64,000 bases of DNA from Polyangiaceae bacterium (GCA_016712345.1 JADJRH010000001.1:3658001-3722000), one strand, 5' to 3'; shown: positions 1-10,438, counted from the first letter of the stretch. Notes: generated from the sequence alone by a model not told the origin. Translations and numbers: made by a program.

Positions 1-1
1 A

Positions 2-985
2 AAGGGCGACGGCAAAGGCCCGGCTTCATACAGCCTGCGTCCCCCGCCGCGTGACTTTACACGCGGTGTTTTCAAGTTTGCCCGCATGACGTCAAGTGAC
101 CATTACCCCAACGACGCCGACCTCGTTCGCATCGTAAAGGGTGGCTTGCACGGCACTGCAATGCTCCCCTGGGATATCTCAGAAGAAGAGCTGCTCCGCG
201 TCCTCCAATTCATTAAGGCCTTTGGCCCACTTAATGAAAACGGCGAGCAGGAGTATAAAAACAGCCGGTGGGAAAAAATCCGCAAAAAGACCGGCAAAGT
301 ATACGACGTATTGCCCGAGTGGACGCCCGAGGCCGACCCGTGGGTTGGCAAAGAGGCTGAAGCTGTAATGCGCGGCAAAGAGCTTTATCATCTCCGGGCA
401 GAATGCGTAAACTGTCACCCCGGCTTCGACACCAAAGAAAACCTCTATAAAATGAGCGTTGAAGCCAATAAACGCGACCCGAATACCTTCTCCGTAATGA
501 AGAGCGTTCGCGACGACGTTTATCATTCACAGGCCAAAAAGTCCGATGAATACGGCGTTCTCATTATGCCGCCCGACTTCACAATGGACTTTGTGCGCTC
601 CGCCCACCCTGAAACTCGCGTTGCCGATCTTTATCGCATTCTCTCATTCGGCGTTTACCCCGTCATGCCCGCATGGAAGGGCGCCGGCCTTTCCGACAGC
701 GACATTTACGCTCTCGCCCATTACGTAAACTCCCTTATTGAATTGCGCGGCAAAACAGCGGCATTGGAGCTTAAAGACAAACTCAATAACCAAAAGCCGT
801 TTGAATTCCCCAAAGAGGAAGAAGCCAAACCGGCGGAAACAACGCCTCCGGCCGACGGTGAAAAGAAAGACGGCGAAGCAACGGGCGACAAAAAAGACGA
901 AAAGAAGCCCGAAGACGCCAAAAAAGACGAAAAGAAGCCCGAAGAAAAGAAACCCGAAGAAAAGAAGCCCGAAGAAAAGAAGTAA
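2..985 (+). CDS. c-type cytochrome, 5'-truncated by window edge
   Basis: The reading frame is open from base 2, so the N-terminus lies outside the window. The ATG at 86 is internal. The first visible residues (KGDGKGPASYSLRPPPRDF) match the stretch that follows the first CXXCH in many small cytochromes c, so one haem site is probably off-window. A second site, CVNCH, is visible near 408-422. The C-terminus is a Lys/Glu/Pro repeat tail (KKPEEKKPEE type), probably a disordered linker. It is likely a periplasmic or membrane-bound electron carrier of a respiratory chain. The partner oxidase is not in view. Haem binding is well supported; the exact role is inference. Confidence 0.8.
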   Translation, partial: KGDGKGPASYSLRPPPRDFTRGVFKFARMTSSDHYPNDADLVRIVKGGLHGTAMLPWDISEEELLRVLQFIKAFGPLNENGEQEYKNSRWEKIRKKTGKVYDVLPEWTPEADPWVGKEAEAVMRGKELYHLRAECVNCHPGFDTKENLYKMSVEANKRDPNTFSVMKSVRDDVYHSQAKKSDEYGVLIMPPDFTMDFVRSAHPETRVADLYRILSFGVYPVMPAWKGAGLSDSDIYALAHYVNSLIELRGKTAALELKDKLNNQKPFEFPKEEEAKPAETTPPADGEKKDGEATGDKKDEKKPEDAKKDEKKPEEKKPEEKKPEEKK

Positions 986-1297
986 TCGGGCTCGCCGCTC
1001 CCTCGGGTTCGCCGCCCTCTCGGGTTTTCCTCCTCAGCAGCCTCCCCAATCAATGCCCACCCCCGGCCGGCCGGCTCGTCCGCAGGCCACATTCCAAATC
1101 TCAAACTCGTGTACACAAGAGCGGCCGCGTCGCCGCCCGCGTACACATCTCATTTCCCACCCGCCGCGGTGTACACTCGCCACACCACCTTCCCGTTGCG
1201 TACGCCCGCGGCTCCGCGGTTCAACATGTGTACACCGGCCGTCCGCCCCGCCCAAATCGCTCACATCGCTTCGCTCGTTCGCTCAGGGCGGGGCCCC
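986..1297. repeat. gap between convergent genes with clustered GTGTACAC palindromes
   Basis: About 310 bases with no credible gene between the cytochrome and the minus-strand kinase/sigma-54 gene. GTGTACAC occurs at 1109-1116, 1169-1176 and 1228-1235, with a half site GTACAC at 1141, so two copies are 60 bp apart and the next 59 bp on. The rest is C-rich. No T-tailed hairpin terminator is evident. Confidence 0.7.
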
Positions 1298-4200
1298 TCA
1301 GTTTGGGCTACCGATCTGGAGCCGCTTAATCATTTTCTGTAACCCAAATCGCGACAGCCCCAAAAGCTTTGCCGCCTGGGTTTGGTTGCCTTTCGTTCGC
1401 TCCAGCGCCTTGTGCACAAGCTCCAACTCCAACGCGTCAATTCGCTCCCGCACATTGAGTTGATCCGGCGTTTGCACAATCGCCCGCGTTCCCGTCAGCT
1501 CCGGCGACAAGTGCACCGCGTCGATTACCCCGTCGCAAAGCACAATCGCGCGCCGCACCTCGTTTTCAAGCTGCCGAACATTGCCCGGCCATGTGTACGC
1601 ATAGAGCTTCGCCATGGCAGCCTTCGTCACAGTCATGTCCACGCCCTTGTTGTGTACACGCACAAAGTGCTGCACCAAAAGCGGAACATCCATCGCCCGC
1701 GCCCGCAGCGGCGGAATATGCAGCGGCACCACGTTTAGCCTGTAATACAAGTCCTCCCGAAACGTCCGCGCCTTCACCATCGCTTCGAGATCGCGATGCG
1801 TTGCCGCCAACACGCGCACATCCACCTTGCGCACCCGTTCCGAACCGAGCGGTTTTACAAGCCCGTCCTCCAACACCCGCAGCAACTTTGTCTGCATGGC
1901 GAGCGACATTTCGCCGATCTCATCGAGAAACAGCGTGCCGCGATCCGCCACTTCAAAGAGGCCCGCGCGCGGCCGATCCGCCCCTGTGAATGCGCCTCGC
2001 ACATGACCGAAGAGCGCACTTTCGAGCAGCCCCTCCGGGATCGCACCGCAGTTTTCACTCACAAACGGCCTGGCCGCGCGCGGGCCGTTGTCGTGAATCG
2101 CTCGCGCCAGCAGCTCTTTTCCGCTTCCCGACTCGCCGAAAATCAACACCGGAATGTCCGATGCGGTCACCCGATCCGCGAGCGCCAAGAGCTTTTGCAT
2201 CGGCTCGCTGTCACCGATAATCCGGTCGTAACGGTGCCGCGTTGCGCGCCCCGTACGCTGCCCCGACAACTCGCGCGACAACGTATCCACCTCCGCCTCG
2301 CGCTTCGCGAGCGTTTCGGCAAGCTCCGCCGAGGCGCGTTCGGCCCGGCGCGCCGCCCTTCGCAAAAGCACATTCTGCCGCGCATCCAAGATCGCCACCG
2401 CCGCAAGCTGCGCGATCGTCTGCGCCCACGAAAGCTCACGCGGCCCGAACGCGCCTCGGCGGAGCCGATCGTCGAGGTACACAACGCCCAGCACCTCACC
2501 CCGAGCAATGAGCGGCAACGCCAGCACGCTCCTCAGCTTGAGCGCGTGTACACTTTGCACAACCCCTGCGAGTTCACCCTCCGCGTCCACCGCCACCACC
2601 GGCGCCCGCGCCGAAAGCGCCCGCTCCGCCAAGGTATGCGACAGCTGAAGTTGCTCACCGACCAAGTCCGCGCGCGCCAAGTTGCGCGCGGCCCGCGGCA
2701 ACAACCGGCCATCGGGCGCCCGCATGAGCAGCAGGCCGCGCTCCACACCCGTCCACAAAACAAGCGCATCAAGCGCCCTGTCGAGCAGCAGGCCCAGCCG
2801 CTCACGGTCCCCCAAAGATCTTAGAATACGCTCCAGGTCGGCTGCTTGCTCTGGCCGTATTCCATCAGTGCCGCCGCTCATCGCCACCGGCTCCACCCAT
2901 CGCAGAGCGCGTACCAACGCCATTTGCTCCGGCGGAGTTCGAGTGAGCAGCGCGCGCGCCACTTCCCGATTGGCGGCGAGCAACCGTCCGGCAGTGTCGC
3001 TGCGCCCCAGCCGTGCCGCCAATTCATACCCCGCGTGCAATGCCGGCCCACGTTCGGCAACCGCGCGCGCGCGTCGCACAAAGCGACAAGAGCGGTCACC
3101 ACCGTCGACGCCTCTTCACGAGCCTCGGTGGACGCCGCATCAAAACCCGATCGAACAAGCGCCTCGGCGCGCGCGCCCCACCATGCGAGGCGCGCTGCCA
3201 CTTTGTTTGCCGGATCCTCCGCCGCCGCGTCCGCCGTGCGTTTTCGATGCGCATCGAGCCGCGCTGAGCCGTGCCGTAACAGCCGGGCGCTCGCTTGCAA
3301 CGTATCTTCCGCCGGCCCGCCCACAAGAAGCGTTGCCGCTTCTTCCGCCGCGCCGATCGCCTCCGCATCCCCCGGTGGCAACGCATCCGCGATCGCCCAC
3401 AAAGCGTACGCCCGCGCCCGATCGTCGCCGCCTTCCCGCGCGCGCTCCACCGCGGCGCGCGCCACCGTGCGCGTTTCGTGAACCGACCCCAACATCGCGA
3501 GCGCCGCCGCCCCCGCGAGGAGCGCGCGCGCCGCGAGCGCCGGCCGCCCCAACACCTCCCACAAAACGCCCGCACGCTCCGCCGATTTGATCGCGGTTCC
3601 CAAATCACCCAGATCCACCGCGCTCGCCGCGAGCCCCGTCAAATAGGTCGCCTCCTCCACAACCGCGCCCGCGCGCAGTGCGTAATCCGCAGCCGCGGAA
3701 AACGCCGAAAAGGCACCCTCGGGATCGGTGGGGTGCAACACGTAGCCGCGCGCCGCGGCGAGGCGCGCGCGCTCCTCCGAAGTGCGCGCGAGCGCTTCGC
3801 CGCGCGCCACTTCGGAGAGCGCGTGCGCCGTGTCACCGCGCCGCGCGAGCGTCAGCGCCGATGTCTCGGCCAACGCCGCCGATGCACCGCCTTCCGACAA
3901 CCGCTGCGCTTCATCGGTGTGTCCGCGATCCAGAGCGATGCGCGACAGCGTTGCCCGCGCTCTTCCGCTCGCATCTTTTCCAGCGGCGATCGCGTCCTCC
4001 GCGGTTTTGCGCGCCTCATCGAGTTCACCCGCGCGCCGCAGAATCTCCGAAGCGAGCGCCCATGCCCCTTCCACATTTCGAAACCCCGGCCGCAGAACGA
4101 GGCTTTTCGCGCGCCCAAACTCACCCAATCGCCGAAGCGCATCCGCCGCGGCCACCACAAGCGGCGCCGGCGCATTTCGATCCGCCTCCACGGCACTCAC

Positions 4201-5580
4201 AGCCGTCGCCTCGGGAGGCACCGCTGCCAACGCCAGCGCGAGCGACGCGGCCCGCGCCGCGTCGAGAGGCTCCACAGCAACATCGGCGCGGGCCGCGCGC
4301 ACGCGCGCTTCACGTTCATCGATCGCGTGCCCGCGCGCGGCCTCCTCCACGTCGTGAAAGGTCCACATCTCGGGCGGCATTCGCCTCGCGAGCGCCGTCA
4401 GCGCTTCGGCCAATGCCGCTTCGCCAACGTCCGCGATCGAATGGACAGGCCACGACGCCGCGTGTGGACCACACGACAAAACAAGCCACCTCGTGATCTG
4501 TTCGATCGGCAGCGCCGTGAGCGGTTTTTCGGCGCCGCGGGCGGCGCTTGCGGCGCCTGTCGGGTGCAAAAGCACCCGACAGCGCGCCGCAAGCGCCACC
4601 GCCTCCGAAAGCCACGGCGCCACCGTCGCATCGGCGCTCTCCGCCGCCGCGATCTCGTGCCGGCGCACGCGCAGGTACGTGGCTCGGATTGAACGCACAT
4701 CTTTTTCAGAGCGATCCGGAAGCCCGAGACCGCGCGCGCGCGCCGCGGTTCGCAGCGCATCGGCAACCCACCGCGCCGACGGGCGCGCCGTGGGGCATCG
4801 CGACAAAAGGGCGCCGCACACCTCGTCGAAAGGAGCGGGGATGCGCGCGGCGCGCGACGCGGAAACCGCGTCGCGCGCCGCGCGCACCCCCGCCGAAATA
4901 AGCTCCGTGAGCACAACACCCAACGCGAGCAGGTCGCGCGCGCGCGCATCCCCCAAGTCACTGTCGCTCGAAGCCAGATACCGCGGCGTTGCACCCTCAA
5001 TGGCGGTTGAAAATGCCGGACACGAGAGCCCCAAGTCGATCACGTGGGTTCGGCGATCGCTGCCGAGCACCAGGTTCTGCGGTTTGATGTCGCCGTGAGC
5101 GGTTCCAATGCCGTGCAAGTCCGCCAATGCCTCGGCAGCATCGAGCCCAACGAGAAGGATTTGGTCGGTGTCTTCTTCGGTTCGCGTTTCCTCCCGTTGG
5201 TCGAGAGGCACCCCCTCCACCCACGAGAGCGCCACAAACGGTCGCGCTCCACGCCCGGCCACAGGAGTTGCCACCACCTCGGCACCGGCCGCCATCTCGG
5301 TAGGCAACTCCAGCCACCCAACGTCGACAAGCTCTGGCAACCGAGGTGACAGAGCCAACGAAGCCACCTCCGCTTCATGCGCCAGACTTTCCGCAGCGCT
5401 TGGATCGTGAGCCCACTTCAAAGCGACAATTGCCCCATTTTCGCGCTCTGCTCGCCAGACGCGCCCAAAACCTCCCTCGCCTGCCGGCCTCAGCAACCGG
5501 AACTTGCGGGGTGCCAACGAAAGTGACGGTTTGTCGGGGTTCACGCCTGCCATGCTCGCCGCCGGTGAAAGGGTTGTCAA
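1298..5580 (-). CDS. Ser/Thr kinase - GAF - sigma-54 activator fusion, frameshifted
   Basis: Two overlapping reading frames make one regulator. The N-terminal part (start 5580) is a kinase: GEGGFG glycine loop near residue 34, ALKWA lysine K55, HGDIKPQNL at about 162-170, DLG at 182. A long helical, TPR-like Ala/Arg-rich region follows. The C-terminal part has a GAF domain, a sigma-54 AAA+ domain (Walker A GESGSGKE, GAFTGA loop, Walker B LFLDEIGE, WPGNVRQLENE) and a Fis-type helix-turn-helix ending at 1298. The frames join at a (CG)6 tract at 3062-3073. Removing one CG gives a continuous protein of about 1426 residues, the usual length of this myxobacterial family. It probably couples a signal to sigma-54 transcription. 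The break may be a sequencing error, a mutation or slippage. Confidence 0.85.
3062..3073. repeat. (CG)6 dinucleotide tract at the frameshift
   Basis: Six CG units lie exactly where the kinase/TPR frame must change to the GAF/sigma-54 frame. One unit fewer restores the frame and gives a natural junction (LCDARAVAERGPALHAG). Confidence 0.75.
4543..4597. repeat. intragenic inverted repeat
   Basis: Arms 4543-4566 and 4573-4597 are complementary except for a one-base indel, with a 6-base loop (CAAAAG). The repeat lies wholly inside the kinase/sigma-54 coding sequence, so it is not a terminator for that gene. Confidence 0.8.
4842..4886. repeat. intragenic perfect inverted repeat
   Basis: Arms 4842-4862 and 4866-4886 are perfectly complementary over 21 bp with an AAA loop. 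The stem is almost all G/C and lies inside the kinase coding sequence. It encodes the Ala/Arg-rich peptide VRAARDAVSASRAAR. Confidence 0.85.
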
Positions 5581-5619
5581 TTCAGATGGCGGAAGCCTGA
5601 TTTTCTTGGGTCGCTGATT

Positions 5620-6438
5620 TTATCCGCCCGTACCACCCGCGCTGCTCGACGACGTGCCGGCACCGGCCGTTCCGCCGGCTCCTCCAGAGCCGCCTCCCGC
5701 TCCGTCGGCACCGGCGTCCGTCGGGTCGCAGTTGGGTGCACCGCCGTCGGGATCGCCCACAAGCTTGCCCTGCGCGCACGTCGACTCGGGAGCGTTGTCG
5801 TACTGATTTTTTACGAAGTCCGACAAGCTCGGCAGATCGAGACACGTGGCTGTGTACGTTGCCCCCCAGGCCGCCGCTGCGATGGGTACACCAAGCAACG
5901 GATCGGGAGTTGTAATGACGCGCTCGGTTGGACCTTCAGGAATTGTTAAACACTTTTCATCGCCGGTGACCGCCTGTTTTGCGTCCTCCAAAAGCGCCAG
6001 AACGCCGTCACAATTGGAGCCGCAGTTGTGAAGGAGCAACACCCCTCCGTGCTCCATGTTGTGTACATACATCTCCCGAGGCACGGCCGTTTCGTAGGTT
6101 GTGTACGCAGCCCAAACACCCCAATGGTCGCCGCCCGCCGGCGGATTTGTTGAGTACACAACGGGTGTACACAAATCAACGTGTATCGCTTTCACCGCGA
6201 TATTCGTGGTGATCGTCACCACACATTCGTCGTATCCCGGCAGAGGTTCGGCTTCGGGGTGAAGCACAGTGACCGTCGGTTCCTGCGCGTCGGGCCCGGC
6301 ATCCGTTCCCGCGTCCACATCGCCCACGGTGGAGCCACATCCGGGCTGCGTTGAAACGATGGCCCACATCGGAACCAAAGCGGGCGTCGCAGCGAACAAG
6401 CACCAAAACAAGCCAAAACGCACCCGATACCGCAACAT
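5620..6438 (-). CDS. DUF3105-like secreted protein
   Basis: Start chosen at ATG 6438. The frame is open upstream, but this ATG begins a positively charged n-region and a hydrophobic helix (MLRYRVRFGLFWCLFAATPAL), followed by an Asp/Gly linker. The conserved block VHNMEHGGVLLLHNC with flanking Tyr and His residues is typical of DUF3105 proteins, whose function is unknown. Cysteines are spaced along the domain. The last 40 residues are a Gly/Ser/Ala low-complexity tail. It is probably an extracytoplasmic or anchored protein. It is divergent from the GGDEF gene across a gap of about 100 bp that should hold both promoters. Confidence 0.75.
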   Translation of the reverse strand: MLRYRVRFGLFWCLFAATPALVPMWAIVSTQPGCGSTVGDVDAGTDAGPDAQEPTVTVLHPEAEPLPGYDECVVTITTNIAVKAIHVDLCTPVVYSTNPPAGGDHWGVWAAYTTYETAVPREMYVHNMEHGGVLLLHNCGSNCDGVLALLEDAKQAVTGDEKCLTIPEGPTERVITTPDPLLGVPIAAAAWGATYTATCLDLPSLSDFVKNQYDNAPESTCAQGKLVGDPDGGAPNCDPTDAGADGAGGGSGGAGGTAGAGTSSSSAGGTGG

Positions 6439-6542
6439 GCGCGCAGCGTAACACGCGTACGCAAACACCTGACCGCGCGCGATTGCGGAGCCCAACGCGC
6501 CGGAGGCTCTCCGTTCCAAATATTTTGGTGTACGTTTGCTAT

Positions 6543-7445
6543 GTGTCGTCCGACGACCGCGACCAGCGGGCCACCATCGTTACCGCCCAAGTCGCCCCGT
6601 ATGTGCCGCCGACTGCCGGGAGTACGCAGGCGTGCCTGGTGGTCATCTACGGAGCCGAACTTGGCAAAAGAGTTCCCCTCGGCTTTGAGCCTGTGGAACT
6701 TGGCCGCTCACCCGACGTTGCCGTTTCGTTCGACGACGACGCTGCCAGTCGCAAACACGCCCGTATACGCCGGCACGCCGACACGTTTGTCATTACCGAC
6801 TTGGGCTCCACAAATGGCACTTACGTGAATGACACTCTCATTCACGAACGGCCCATGGTGGACGGCGACCAAATCAAGGTGGGCCGCACTATCTTCAAGT
6901 TCATTCAAGGCAGTGATCTGGAGTTGCTCTACCACGAGCAGATTTACCGAGTCATGACCTACGACGGTCTGACCCAGGTGGTGAATCGCCGCACGTTTGA
7001 CGCAACACTTGAGCGGGAGATCTCGCGGTCGCGCCGTTACGGGCGTATTCTCACACTCATTGTTTTTGACATTGACCACTTTAAACGCATCAACGATGCG
7101 CACGGGCACGTTGCCGGTGACTACATTCTTCGCCAAGTTGCCGGTGTTGTTTCGCAAAACGTCCGGCGTGAAGACACTGTTGCGCGCACAGGTGGTGAAG
7201 AGTTTGCCGTGCTGGCGCCCGAGATCGTGCTGTCCAATGCCGCCGGTGTTACCGAGAAACTCCGTATCTTAATTGAGGCTCAGCAGTGCCGCTTTGAGGG
7301 AAACATTATTCCAGTTACTGCCAGTTTTGGAGTGGCCTCTTTTTCGGGTGAACCGGAGATGGGGGCGGCTCAACTTTATCAGGTTGCAGATGAGCGGCTG
7401 TATACAGCCAAACGAAGCGGCCGCAACCGCGTTATTTGGGCCTGA
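6543..7445 (+). CDS. FHA-GGDEF diguanylate cyclase
   Basis: A 300-residue protein predicted to make cyclic di-GMP in the cytoplasm. An FHA domain covers about residues 30-120 (LGRSPD, RKHARI, DLGSTNGTYVN), so it should read a phosphothreonine partner. The GGDEF domain has DIDHFKRIND and the active-site GGEEF at 217-221. RRED five residues before it fits an RxxD inhibitory I-site, so product feedback is likely. The frame is open upstream to 6351, but that part overlaps the divergent gene, so GTG 6543 is the best start; no clear Shine-Dalgarno is seen. Nearby Ser/Thr kinases are plausible FHA partners. Confidence 0.85.
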   Translation: MSSDDRDQRATIVTAQVAPYVPPTAGSTQACLVVIYGAELGKRVPLGFEPVELGRSPDVAVSFDDDAASRKHARIRRHADTFVITDLGSTNGTYVNDTLIHERPMVDGDQIKVGRTIFKFIQGSDLELLYHEQIYRVMTYDGLTQVVNRRTFDATLEREISRSRRYGRILTLIVFDIDHFKRINDAHGHVAGDYILRQVAGVVSQNVRREDTVARTGGEEFAVLAPEIVLSNAAGVTEKLRILIEAQQCRFEGNIIPVTASFGVASFSGEPEMGAAQLYQVADERLYTAKRSGRNRVIWA

Positions 7446-7922
7446 CACGTCGTATTCACCACGGACTCACGAAGCCCGAATCGCCCCGCAACGACCTGTT
7501 CACGTCACGCCAAGACCTGAAGCGCCTGGATGCCTGTGACGTCTCTTCACCACGGAGTTCCCCAGCGGCGCATGCGCCTCATTCGAACGGCGAGTAACTC
7601 GTTGCGGTTGAGTTGTCGATGCAGCAGAAAAGAGCCCGTTCTGGGAGGTCCGGCGACTTGAGATGTCCATCACGTCGCCATCCACCGGTCTCGCCGGTCT
7701 CTCGTTTTCGTCGTGGCTGCGCTCGCCACAGAACTCCATCTGGAGAACCCGACGCGCCACGCTGTTCGCTTTTCCGCTTGGCGACGGGCAAGGGTGTCCC
7801 AAACGTCTCGACAAGACTGGGGAACTCCGTGTTGATTACGACGTGTCAGGCGGCGAGACGTCTCAAGTCATTGCGAGGCGACTGAAGTCCGGTTGAATGG
7901 GGCCGCGAAGCGCGTGGCGCGC
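7446..7922. repeat. convergent gap with decayed dispersed repeats
   Basis: About 475 bases with no supported gene. Segment 7483-7520 (GACCTG..CGCCAAGACCTGAAGCGCC) resembles 24940-24985. Segment 7700-7755 (TCTCGTTTTCGTC, GTCGCCACAG-like, ACTCCAT) resembles 47299-47352. Both matches are diverged, so these look like remnants of old dispersed elements. Confidence 0.5.
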
Positions 7923-8573
7923 TCACTTCAAACCAATGGGGCACGCCACGCCTGTGCCGCCCAATCCGCAATACCCGTCGGGGTTTTTGGCCAGATATTG
8001 CTGATGGTAAGCTTCCGCGTAGTAGAAAGCCGGTGCATCGAGCACTTCAGTTGTAATGGCACCGTAGCCACCTTTTGACAAAGCCTTTTGATACAACTCC
8101 AACGAACCGGCGGCCGTGGCTTTTTGCGCATCACCATGCACATAAATCCCCGATCGATATTGAGTGCCCACGTCATTTCCCTGACGCATCCCCTGCGTTG
8201 GATCGTGGTTTTCCCAAAACACTTGGAGCAGATCGTCAAACGTTACAATCTTGGGATCAAACACCACCCGCACCACTTCATTGTGGCCTGTCTGCCCGGT
8301 GCAAACTTCGTGATACGTGGGATTGGGAGTCAGCCCAGCGGCGTATCCAACGCTTGTTGAATACACACCCTTTTTCTGCCAAAACTTTTTTTCAGCGCCC
8401 CAAAAACACCCCATTCCAAACATCGCCAATTCAAGCCCTTGGGGAAACGGCGGGACAAGCGTGGTGCCCAACACGTAGTGTTTTTCCGGCACCGGCATTT
8501 GTTCACTTCGTCCCGGCAGCGCTTCAGCGGCCGACGGCATCTTCACTTTTTTGGACCCGAGGAAAGACCACAT
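7923..8573 (-). CDS. msrA: peptide methionine-S-sulfoxide reductase MsrA
   Basis: 216 residues, slightly longer than compact MsrA. The active-site motif GCFWG places the catalytic Cys near residue 56. Family features follow: GYAAGLTPNPTYHEVCTGQTGHNEVV, FWENHDPTQ and GTQYRSGIY. It reduces the S-epimer of methionine sulfoxide in proteins. The 45-residue N-terminal extension shows no clear signal peptide, and the start at 8573 is the only upstream ATG. The gene stands alone between convergent repeats and an unrelated membrane protein gene on the same strand. Confidence 0.95.
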   Translation of the reverse strand: MWSFLGSKKVKMPSAAEALPGRSEQMPVPEKHYVLGTTLVPPFPQGLELAMFGMGCFWGAEKKFWQKKGVYSTSVGYAAGLTPNPTYHEVCTGQTGHNEVVRVVFDPKIVTFDDLLQVFWENHDPTQGMRQGNDVGTQYRSGIYVHGDAQKATAAGSLELYQKALSKGGYGAITTEVLDAPAFYYAEAYHQQYLAKNPDGYCGLGGTGVACPIGLK

Positions 8574-8606
8574 AGCTAAAAAGCATGCAGCAAAACCCCT
8601 CCAAAA

Positions 8607-9698
8607 TCAAAACCCGAGTGCAGCGGCTTGAGCCCGATTGGTATCTTTTCGCCTCCACAAAAATGCATCAAGCGCATAGTGCGTGGCCTGCGGAACGCTC
8701 AAAAGCGGTACAATCAAAGTTTGAAACCAAGGCGAATGAAGGGGTGTTTCGCTCCTCTGTCCCCCAAATAGCCAAGGCCGCTCATGCCATATCAGCCTGT
8801 CCCACAACGCTTCTTCTGCCAGCGCCAACACAAGCACGGTTGCAAGAAAAGCACCCACCCCGAGCCGCACAACGCCGGTGATCACGGTGCTTTCAGCGTC
8901 ACGCGCCCGCTCCTTTGTGTACATCCACAGGAGTACACCGTAGGGTACACCGTGGCCCACAACGTTTGTCAGCGTGAATGTGAAATCGTTATTTTGCCCG
9001 ACAATTCCAACATACCAAAGCAGCGCTGTTGAAAAGACAACCGTGTGTTTGCTCCACGAAGTGAAACGCCGCCGGTGCCACAACCAACTTTCACGGACCG
9101 CATAAGCCGCCAAAAGTGATCCGTATACAAACTGTAACCAATAGATCGCGGGCGCCAGTTCAGGCCACGGAATAAAGTCGTCGTCGACAAACCAATGAAA
9201 CGCCCGCGGGATGTTCGCGTGCCAATAAAGCACTGGGTAGATCGTCACCGCATAAATCACCAGCTCATCAAACAGCCGCCCGGCTCGATCTCTTTCACCC
9301 GCGCGAGCCCGACAAATCGCAACCCACCCCACCTGTTGTCTCACGAAATGAAACACCGCCGCATACGCGAGAACGCGCCAAAACAAAATGCGCGACTCGG
9401 CATGCAGAAGCACACCCAATGCGTACACACCTACCGGCAAAAGAGCGTAAAAAGCCTTTCTTTTGGCCAGTTCTTCTTTGTCAAAATACGTTCGAAAAAG
9501 CGTTGTGTGCACATGGGCCACGTCAATGGCCACCACAAACGCAAGCCACGCCCACGGCGGAAGTTCACCGCGGATACCGAGTTTGGGAGCGATGAGCGAA
9601 AGGCCAATCGCAATTGCCGCCGGGAGCCAAAACGCCGCGAGATCAAGCCGCGCGTTCCAAATCCACGGCGACGCTGCTGCCATTTTCGTGCGGTGCAA
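8607..9698 (-). CDS. polytopic membrane protein with conserved-looking His motifs
   Basis: 363 residues with about eight or nine hydrophobic segments, starting WLPAAIAIGLSLIA and LAFVVAIDVAHVH. Histidines recur inside or next to membrane segments (DVAHVHTT, FHFVRQQVGW, NVVGHGVPYG, ATHYALDAFLWR), a pattern seen in membrane metal-dependent oxidoreductases. I do not recognise the family. A carotenoid-cleavage or desaturase-like enzyme is possible but unproven. It is separated by 33 bp from msrA and 11 bp from the DUF350 gene, all on the minus strand. Confidence 0.7.
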   Translation of the reverse strand: MHRTKMAAASPWIWNARLDLAAFWLPAAIAIGLSLIAPKLGIRGELPPWAWLAFVVAIDVAHVHTTLFRTYFDKEELAKRKAFYALLPVGVYALGVLLHAESRILFWRVLAYAAVFHFVRQQVGWVAICRARAGERDRAGRLFDELVIYAVTIYPVLYWHANIPRAFHWFVDDDFIPWPELAPAIYWLQFVYGSLLAAYAVRESWLWHRRRFTSWSKHTVVFSTALLWYVGIVGQNNDFTFTLTNVVGHGVPYGVLLWMYTKERARDAESTVITGVVRLGVGAFLATVLVLALAEEALWDRLIWHERPWLFGGQRSETPLHSPWFQTLIVPLLSVPQATHYALDAFLWRRKDTNRAQAAALGF

Positions 9699-9709
9699 CG
9701 CGCGCGAGC

Positions 9710-9946
9710 TTAATGCCCGCCGCCGCCGCCGCTGCCACCGTGAATGGCGGCCGCAATAATGATCGCGAGTCCGATAAAGATCGAACCGATCACAATGCCG
9801 AGCGATGTGTTCTGGTCTTCTTCAATTTCTTTTCGAATTGAAAACGGTGTGACTTTGGTGATGACGAAAAACGCCACCGCAAAGCTTACGATGCCGATCC
9901 CAACGAAAACGAGTGATTCTAAAATCTGCCGAACGAGCGCGGGCAT
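9710..9946 (-). CDS. DUF350-family small membrane protein
   Basis: 78 residues with two transmembrane helices (VFVGIGIVSFAVAFFVIT and SLGIVIGSIFIGLAIIIAAAI) joined by an acidic loop, and a Gly/His tail. This fits a single DUF350 unit (YjfL-like); many homologues carry two to four. Function unknown. It probably starts the transcription unit that continues into the next membrane protein gene. A GTGTACAC palindrome (10054) lies upstream in the divergent gap. Confidence 0.75.
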   Translation of the reverse strand: MPALVRQILESLVFVGIGIVSFAVAFFVITKVTPFSIRKEIEEDQNTSLGIVIGSIFIGLAIIIAAAIHGGSGGGGGH

Positions 9947-10090
9947 ATTGCGTCAAGCAGCGTAACGGAAACGCGGTCGCGGCTCAAAGATTGTTCAAAG
10001 CGTCTGCGGCCCAACCGTAAATCATCGTGTAAAGTATGCGGCGCGTGTCCATTGTGTACACACCGTTCAATTGCCCCGAGGCTTTTCTTT

Positions 10091-10438
10091 ATGAACGTGG
10101 GCTTGAGCTACATTGATGGGATCCTGGGCGCCATGCGTACCGCCGCGCAGTCGCTCGCCCGGATTTCGCACCTCGTTTCCGCGTCTGAAAAAACAAACGC
10201 CGTCGCTTGGAAATGGCAGCTTCTCTCGGCGGCAGAAGGAGCGCGGGCCGATTGCGAAAGAGATCTTCGCGGCGCCGAACAACAGCTTGCCTCCCTCGGA
10301 GCGCCCGGCCGCTTGCCGCAGCCCCTCGATGCGCTGCCGGACCGCATTCAAGCCATGCGTTCCGAGCTGGAACGCGCGTCGCAGGCGATTGTTGAAAGTC
10401 GCGATCGCGCGGCACGTGTGAGTGCCGGTCAAGCGTAG
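10091..10438 (+). CDS. small hypothetical helical protein
   Basis: 115 residues from ATG 10091. An upstream ATG at 10052 would add 13 residues that overlap a GTGTACAC motif. Composition is Ala/Glu/Arg-rich with heptad-like spacing (SAAEGARADCERDLRGAEQQL, MRSELERASQAIVESRDRAA), suggesting a coiled coil. Third codon positions are G/C-rich as in neighbouring genes. There is no signal peptide and no recognised family. The region also has open frames on the opposite strand, so coding is likely but not certain. Confidence 0.5.
   Translation: MNVGLSYIDGILGAMRTAAQSLARISHLVSASEKTNAVAWKWQLLSAAEGARADCERDLRGAEQQLASLGAPGRLPQPLDALPDRIQAMRSELERASQAIVESRDRAARVSAGQA

Noticed and set aside
738..1463. Plus-strand frame across the cytochrome 3' end
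   Set aside because: Arg/Pro-rich shadow of the Lys/Glu repeat tail and the following gap.
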